Positions 34,038 to 37,975 of a DNA stretch of 37,975 nucleotides are shown here, in pieces. Each line of letters opens with the position of its first letter. Position 1 is the first letter of the stretch. Source of the DNA: Cupriavidus basilensis. Lineage in GTDB: Bacteria; Pseudomonadota; Gammaproteobacteria; Burkholderiales; Burkholderiaceae. The stretch is from NCBI RefSeq assembly GCF_029335485.1, contig NZ_JARJLM010000515.1:1-37975 (forward strand). Reading direction: 5' to 3'. Position numbers and translations under genes: made by a program. The notes beneath the pieces were generated by a model. The model made no database searches and was not told the DNA's origin. It saw nothing but the letters and a program-made list of their open reading frames with translations.

Positions 34038-35411
34038 ATGAAAGTCACCATTATCGGCAGCGGCTACGTCGGTCTAGTGACCGGGGCCTGCCTGGCGGAG
34101 CTGGGCAACGATGTGTTTTGCCTGGATGTCGACGAGCGCAAGATCGCGCTGCTCAATGCCGGCGGCGTGCCGATCTACGAGCCGGGTCTCAAGGAGCTTA
34201 TCCAGCGCAACCGGGAAGCCGGCCGCCTGACGTTTTCCACCGATGTGGCGGCCAGCGTGGAGCATGCCGACGTGCAGTTCATCGCCGTCGGCACCCCGCC
34301 GGATGAGGATGGCTCGGCCGACCTGCAGTACGTGCTGGCGGCGGCCCGCAATATTGGCCGGCACATGACCGGCTTCAAGGTGGTGGTGGACAAATCGACG
34401 GTGCCGGTCGGTACCGGCGACCGCGTTGCCGAGGCCATTCGGGAAGAGCTGGCCGCGCGCGGCCTCGAAGACCTGCAGTTCTCGGTCGTGTCGAATCCCG
34501 AGTTCCTGAAGGAAGGCGCCGCGGTGGAGGACTTCATGCGCCCCGACCGCATCGTGCTGGGCTGCGATGCCGACGTGGCGGGCCGTCACGCCAAGGCCAT
34601 CATGCGCCAGCTCTATGCGCCCTTCAACCGCAATCACGAACGCACCTTCTATATGGATGTGCGCTCGGCCGAGTTCACCAAGTACGCCGCCAATTCGATG
34701 CTGGCCACGCGGATCTCGTTCATGAACGAGCTGGCGAACCTCGCCGACGAAGTCGGCGCCGATATCGAACTGGTCCGCATGGGCATCGGTTCCGACCCGC
34801 GCATCGGCTATAGTTTCCTGTATGCCGGTGCCGGCTACGGCGGTTCCTGTTTTCCCAAGGACGTGCAGGCGCTGATGCGTACCGCCAGCGCGCACGGCAA
34901 GCCCATGCGCGTGCTGGAGGCGGTGGAAGCGGTCAACGATGCGCAAAAGCAGGTGCTGGCCGACAAGGTCGTGCGCCGTTTCGGCGAAGATCTCTCCGGG
35001 CGCACCTTTGCCATCTGGGGACTGGCGTTCAAGCCCAATACCGACGACATGCGAGAAGCGCCGTCGCGGGTGCTGGCGCGGGCGCTGATTTCCCGCGGCG
35101 CCGCGTTGCGCGTGCACGATCCCATCTCGATGCCCGAGGCCCGGCGTGCGCTGGAGATCGATCTTGCCGACATCGAAGGCGGCTTTGAGCGCGTGCATTT
35201 CAGCGACGCGCAGATGGATACGCTCGATGGTGCCGACGCGCTGGTCATCGTCACCGAATGGAAGGTGTTCCGCAGCCCGGATTTCAACCAGATCAAGCGC
35301 CGCCTGAAGGCACCGGTCATTTTCGACGGACGCAATCTGTACGAGCCCGAGTCCATGCAGGAAGCGGGCATCGAATATCATGCGATCGGGCGGCCGACCA
35401 CGACGCGCTGA
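34038..35411 (+). CDS. ugd: UDP-glucose 6-dehydrogenase
   Basis: A 457-residue enzyme that oxidises UDP-glucose to UDP-glucuronate with two NAD. The N-terminal NAD site is [40 protein letters not shown] follows, and the catalytic Cys is Cys271 in [10 protein letters not shown]. The C-terminal domain has [21 protein letters not shown] lies 9 nt before the ATG. UDP-glucuronate feeds capsule, exopolysaccharide or aminoarabinose decoration of lipid A; the neighbours here favour a role in the cell surface. The family may also include GDP-mannose dehydrogenases, but the motif forms and length fit UDP-glucose. Confidence 0.93.
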   Translation: MKVTIIGSGYVGLVTGACLAELGNDVFCLDVDERKIALLNAGGVPIYEPGLKELIQRNREAGRLTFSTDVAASVEHADVQFIAVGTPPDEDGSADLQYVLAAARNIGRHMTGFKVVVDKSTVPVGTGDRVAEAIREELAARGLEDLQFSVVSNPEFLKEGAAVEDFMRPDRIVLGCDADVAGRHAKAIMRQLYAPFNRNHERTFYMDVRSAEFTKYAANSMLATRISFMNELANLADEVGADIELVRMGIGSDPRIGYSFLYAGAGYGGSCFPKDVQALMRTASAHGKPMRVLEAVEAVNDAQKQVLADKVVRRFGEDLSGRTFAIWGLAFKPNTDDMREAPSRVLARALISRGAALRVHDPISMPEARRALEIDLADIEGGFERVHFSDAQMDTLDGADALVIVTEWKVFRSPDFNQIKRRLKAPVIFDGRNLYEPESMQEAGIEYHAIGRPTTTR

Positions 35412-35481
35412 AACGCAACCCAACGGGAACGACAAGCCAACGCCCCGGCTGACGGACCGGGCAGTGTTGCCAAGGATGTCC

Positions 35482-36429
35482 ATGAGCAAGAACCATATTC
35501 CGCAGCAACAGATCAATCAATCGCGCATCCTGGTGACGGGCGACATGATGCTCGACCGCTACTGGTTCGGCGATGTCGAGCGCATCTCCCCGGAAGCGCC
35601 GGTGCCGGTGGTGCAGATCAAGCGCAGCGACGAACGGCTCGGCGGCGCCGCCAACGTGGCGCGCAATGCCGCCGCGCTGGGCGCCCAGGTCGGCATGCTG
35701 GGCGTGGTGGGCGACGACGAACCTGGCCGCACCCTGGAGGCGCTGCTGAACGCCAGCCATGTGCAGCCCTACCTGCATCGCGACGCCAGCGTCAACACCA
35801 CCATCAAACTGCGCGTGGTGGCGCACCAGCAGCAGTTGCTGCGGGTCGATTTCGAGAATGCCCCGGCGCATGAAGTGCTGCTCTCCGTCCAGGATCGTTT
35901 CATGGCCCTGGTCAAGGATTACAAGGTGGTGGTGCTCTCGGACTACGGCAAGGGTGGCCTGACGCATGTGGGCCGCATGGTCGAGGCGGGTCGCGCGGCT
36001 GGCTGCCTGGTGCTGATCGATCCCAAGGGCGACGATTACTCGCGCTACCGCGGCGCCACGCTGATCACCCCCAACCGCGCCGAAATGCGCCATGTGGTGG
36101 GCGCCTGGAAGACCGAATCCGATCTCACCATCCGTGCCCAGAACCTGCGGCGCGAACTGCATCTCGAGGCCTTGCTGCTGACGCGCTCGGAAGAAGGCAT
36201 GACCCTCTATACCGAAGCCGAGGTCCTGCACGTATCGGCGCAGGCGCGCGAGGTCTACGACGTATCCGGCGCCGGTGACACCGTGATTGCCACGCTGGCG
36301 ACCATGCTGGGCGCAGGCGTGCCGCTCAAGGAAGCCGTGCAGCACGCCAACCGCGCCGGCAGCATCGTGGTGGGCAAGCTGGGCACCGCGGTCGTCACCT
36401 ATCCTGAACTGTTCGGCACGCCGGCGTAA
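35482..36429 (+). CDS. hldA: D-glycero-beta-D-manno-heptose 7-phosphate kinase
   Basis: A 315-residue ribokinase-family kinase for the heptose branch of LPS core synthesis. [26 protein letters not shown] near the N-terminus is diagnostic for the RfaE/HldE kinase half, with [14 protein letters not shown] and catalytic GAGDT near the end. The second domain of E. coli HldE, the cytidylyl (adenylyl) transferase, is absent, so the bifunctional enzyme is split and a separate hldC is expected elsewhere. I start at 35482, since AAGGA (35472-35476) is 5 nt upstream; ATG 35476 is the alternative. It is followed after 47 bp by hldD. Confidence 0.92.
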   Translation: MSKNHIPQQQINQSRILVTGDMMLDRYWFGDVERISPEAPVPVVQIKRSDERLGGAANVARNAAALGAQVGMLGVVGDDEPGRTLEALLNASHVQPYLHRDASVNTTIKLRVVAHQQQLLRVDFENAPAHEVLLSVQDRFMALVKDYKVVVLSDYGKGGLTHVGRMVEAGRAAGCLVLIDPKGDDYSRYRGATLITPNRAEMRHVVGAWKTESDLTIRAQNLRRELHLEALLLTRSEEGMTLYTEAEVLHVSAQAREVYDVSGAGDTVIATLATMLGAGVPLKEAVQHANRAGSIVVGKLGTAVVTYPELFGTPA

Positions 36430-36476
36430 CGGCCGCGCGCTGCTTCCTGGCTCGCACCGCATTAGCACACACGACC

Positions 36477-37472
36477 ATGACCATCATCGTTACCGGCGCT
36501 GCCGGCTTTATCGGCAGCAACCTCGTCAAGGGCCTCAATGAACGCGGCGAGGACAATGTCGTCGCCGTCGACAACCTGACGCGCGCCGACAAGTTTCACA
36601 ATCTCGTCGACTGCGAGATCCGCGACTACCTCGACAAGAGCGAGTTTCTCGAGCGCTTTGCCCGCGGCGAGTTCGGCAAGGTGCGCGCGGTGTTCCATGA
36701 AGGCGCCTGTTCGGACACCATGGAGACCGACGGCCGCTACATGATGGAGAACAACTACCGCTACACCAAGGCGCTGATGGATGCCTGCCTTGCGCAGGGC
36801 ACGCAATTCCTCTACGCATCCTCGGCGGCCACTTACGGCGCCTCCCAGGTGTTCAAGGAAGAGCGCGAATACGAGAAGCCGCTCAATGTCTACGGCTACT
36901 CCAAGTTCCTGTTCGATCAGGTGGTGCGGCGCACGCTGCCGTCCGCGCTGTCGCAGATCGTGGGATTCCGCTACTTCAATGTCTATGGCCCGCGCGAAGC
37001 CCACAAGGGCCGCATGGCCTCCGTGGCGTTCCACAACTTCAACCAGTTCCGCGCCGACGGCACGGTGAAGCTGTTCGGCGAGTATGGCGGCTACGCGCCG
37101 GGCGGCCACACCCGCGATTTCATCTCGGTGGAGGATGTGGTCAAGGTCAACCTGTTCTTCCTCGAGCATCCGGACAAGTCCGGCATCTTCAACCTCGGCA
37201 CCGGCCGTGCACAGCCCTTCAACGACATCGCCGCGGCCGTGGTCAACACGCTGCGCGAAGCCGACGGCCGGCCGCAGCTGACGCTCGACGAGATGGTGCA
37301 GGAAGGGCTGGTGGAATACATCAAGTTCCCCGACGCGCTGCGCGGCAAGTATCAGTGCTACACGCAATCCGATGTCTCGCGCCTGCGCGGGGCGGGCTAC
37401 AAGGAGCCGTTCTACACGGTCGAAGAGGGCGTGTCGCGCTATTGCCGCTGGTTGCTGCAGAACAAGGCATGA
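36477..37472 (+). CDS. hldD: ADP-L-glycero-D-manno-heptose 6-epimerase
   Basis: A 331-residue short-chain dehydrogenase-type epimerase that makes ADP-L-glycero-D-manno-heptose, the donor for the LPS inner core. The NADP-binding motif is [20 protein letters not shown], and [29 protein letters not shown] and the catalytic YxxxK in [12 protein letters not shown] are all typical. SSAATYG and [19 protein letters not shown] complete the pattern. Its length matches E. coli HldD (about 310) with a small extension. It completes the heptose pair with hldA. Confidence 0.96.
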   Translation: MTIIVTGAAGFIGSNLVKGLNERGEDNVVAVDNLTRADKFHNLVDCEIRDYLDKSEFLERFARGEFGKVRAVFHEGACSDTMETDGRYMMENNYRYTKALMDACLAQGTQFLYASSAATYGASQVFKEEREYEKPLNVYGYSKFLFDQVVRRTLPSALSQIVGFRYFNVYGPREAHKGRMASVAFHNFNQFRADGTVKLFGEYGGYAPGGHTRDFISVEDVVKVNLFFLEHPDKSGIFNLGTGRAQPFNDIAAAVVNTLREADGRPQLTLDEMVQEGLVEYIKFPDALRGKYQCYTQSDVSRLRGAGYKEPFYTVEEGVSRYCRWLLQNKA

Positions 37473-37629
37473 GGCAACTGGCTGCCCAATCGCCGGATTG
37501 CCCCGATGGCCAGGTAGCGCGATAGCCGGCTGGCGTACTCTCTCCCCCCTCTCTTTTTCGATTCGGCGGAAACACCTCGGTAGCGTTGAGGTGAACTTTT
37601 GTTGCATGACGCGCCAAGGCGGCCATGCG

Positions 37630-37691
37630 CTCCTATCCTCCGTGTTGCCGCGTCCAGCCCGGATGCGGCAACCATCACAACTGGATAGGAG
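37630..37691 (+). promoter_or_regulatory. comEA leader structure that can hide the ribosome-binding site
   Basis: CTCCTATCC (37630-37638) is the exact reverse complement of GGATAGGAG (37683-37691), which contains the Shine-Dalgarno sequence. Between them lies a 12-bp hairpin (37644-37655 with 37661-37672, one G-T pair, 5-nt loop). Folded, this would block translation of comEA. I do not recognise a known riboswitch; the role is inferred. Confidence 0.55.
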
Positions 37692-37699
37692 AATCTCCC

Positions 37700-37975
37700 A
37701 TGTTCAAGCAAGCACTGGCGAAGGCATCCAAGCAGGTCCTGCTGGCGGCCGCCGTATGGTTTTCGCTGTCGGGCGCGGCGCAGGCGGCAGTCGATGTGAA
37801 CGCCGCCGATGAAGCTGCCCTGGTTTCGCTCAAGGGCATCGGGCCGGCCACGGCCAGCACCATCGTCTCCGAGCGCGCCAGGGGCGGCCCGTTCAAGGAT
37901 GCCGCGGATCTCGCCGATCGCGTCAAGGGGCTGGGGCAGAAATCGGTCGCGCGCCTGCAGGAGGCGGGCATGACC
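37700..37975 (+). CDS. ComEA-like helix-hairpin-helix protein, partial at window end
   Basis: The first 92 codons of a secreted DNA-binding protein cut by the window edge. The signal peptide is MFKQALAKASKQVLLAAAVWFSLSGAAQA (cut near residue 29). VDVNAADEALVSLKGIGPATASTIVSERARGGPFKDAADLADRVKGLGQKSVARLQ is the ComEA helix-hairpin-helix domain. In competent bacteria ComEA binds incoming DNA in the periplasm. GGAG lies 8 nt before the ATG. Small ComEA-like proteins are common in betaproteobacteria that are not known to be naturally competent, so a role in uptake is not proven. Confidence 0.9.
   Translation, partial: MFKQALAKASKQVLLAAAVWFSLSGAAQAAVDVNAADEAALVSLKGIGPATASTIVSERARGGPFKDAADLADRVKGLGQKSVARLQEAGMT

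Noticed and set aside
35482-36429. Bifunctional HldE
   Set aside because: Only the kinase domain is present; no nucleotidyltransferase motif follows before the stop and hldD begins 47 bp later.
1-37975. CRISPR arrays, insertion sequences, prophage or attachment sites
   Set aside because: No regular spaced repeats, transposase or integrase signatures or flanking repeats are visible anywhere in the window.

Overview
The window is GC-rich chromosomal DNA from a betaproteobacterium of the family Burkholderiaceae, most like Cupriavidus (Ralstonia eutropha group). The evidence is the gene order gyrA, DUF2059, serC, pheA, hisC, tyrA, aroA, cmk, rpsA, ihfB, lapA, lapB, ugd, hldA, hldD; a pair of cyanophycin synthetase genes; a one-piece tmRNA with the tag ANDERYALAA; and a short OmpA-family protein without a beta-barrel. 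I judged this from protein signatures only, with no database search.

Region 1 (1-8.6 kb) is a cyanophycin locus. Two CphA paralogues run leftwards (323-2893 and 2914-5550). Across a 239-bp divergent region lie an ABC-exporter-like protein with an unusual N-terminus (5790-8102) and a DUF1854 protein (8117-8590). The two CphA proteins have lost different active-site motifs. The upstream one keeps an HxxEH metal site but has a degenerate Mur-ligase-like domain. The downstream one keeps all Mur-ligase motifs but has HxxEC. This suggests a two-subunit polymerase with divided labour.

Region 2 (8.6-15.4 kb) is accessory. It holds a lipoprotein gene, then a TetR-type regulator with a consensus sigma70 promoter and an ACGGA-N4-TCCGT operator. 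Next comes a DUF2147 protein and a complete tripartite exporter: DevC/MacB-like permease, ATPase, lipoprotein HlyD-type adaptor and NodT-type outer-membrane factor. A near-copy of the operator sits at the start of the DUF2147 gene, so the TetR protein probably controls the exporter operon.

Region 3 (15.4-19.3 kb) is mostly on the minus strand: a 66-residue protein of unknown function, tmRNA (ssrA), gph, ubiG and ompA, with clear intrinsic terminators after ssrA and ompA.

Region 4 (19.3-32.3 kb) is housekeeping on the plus strand. It runs from gyrA through the serine and aromatic amino acid genes to cmk, rpsA and ihfB, ending at a strong symmetrical terminator. A small DUF2061 membrane-protein gene sits in reverse between aroA and cmk.

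Region 5 (32.3-37.98 kb) concerns the outer membrane: lapA and lapB (control of LPS synthesis), ugd, hldA and hldD (UDP-glucuronate and heptose precursors). It ends with a ComEA-like helix-hairpin-helix protein cut by the window edge, whose leader can fold so as to bury its ribosome-binding site.
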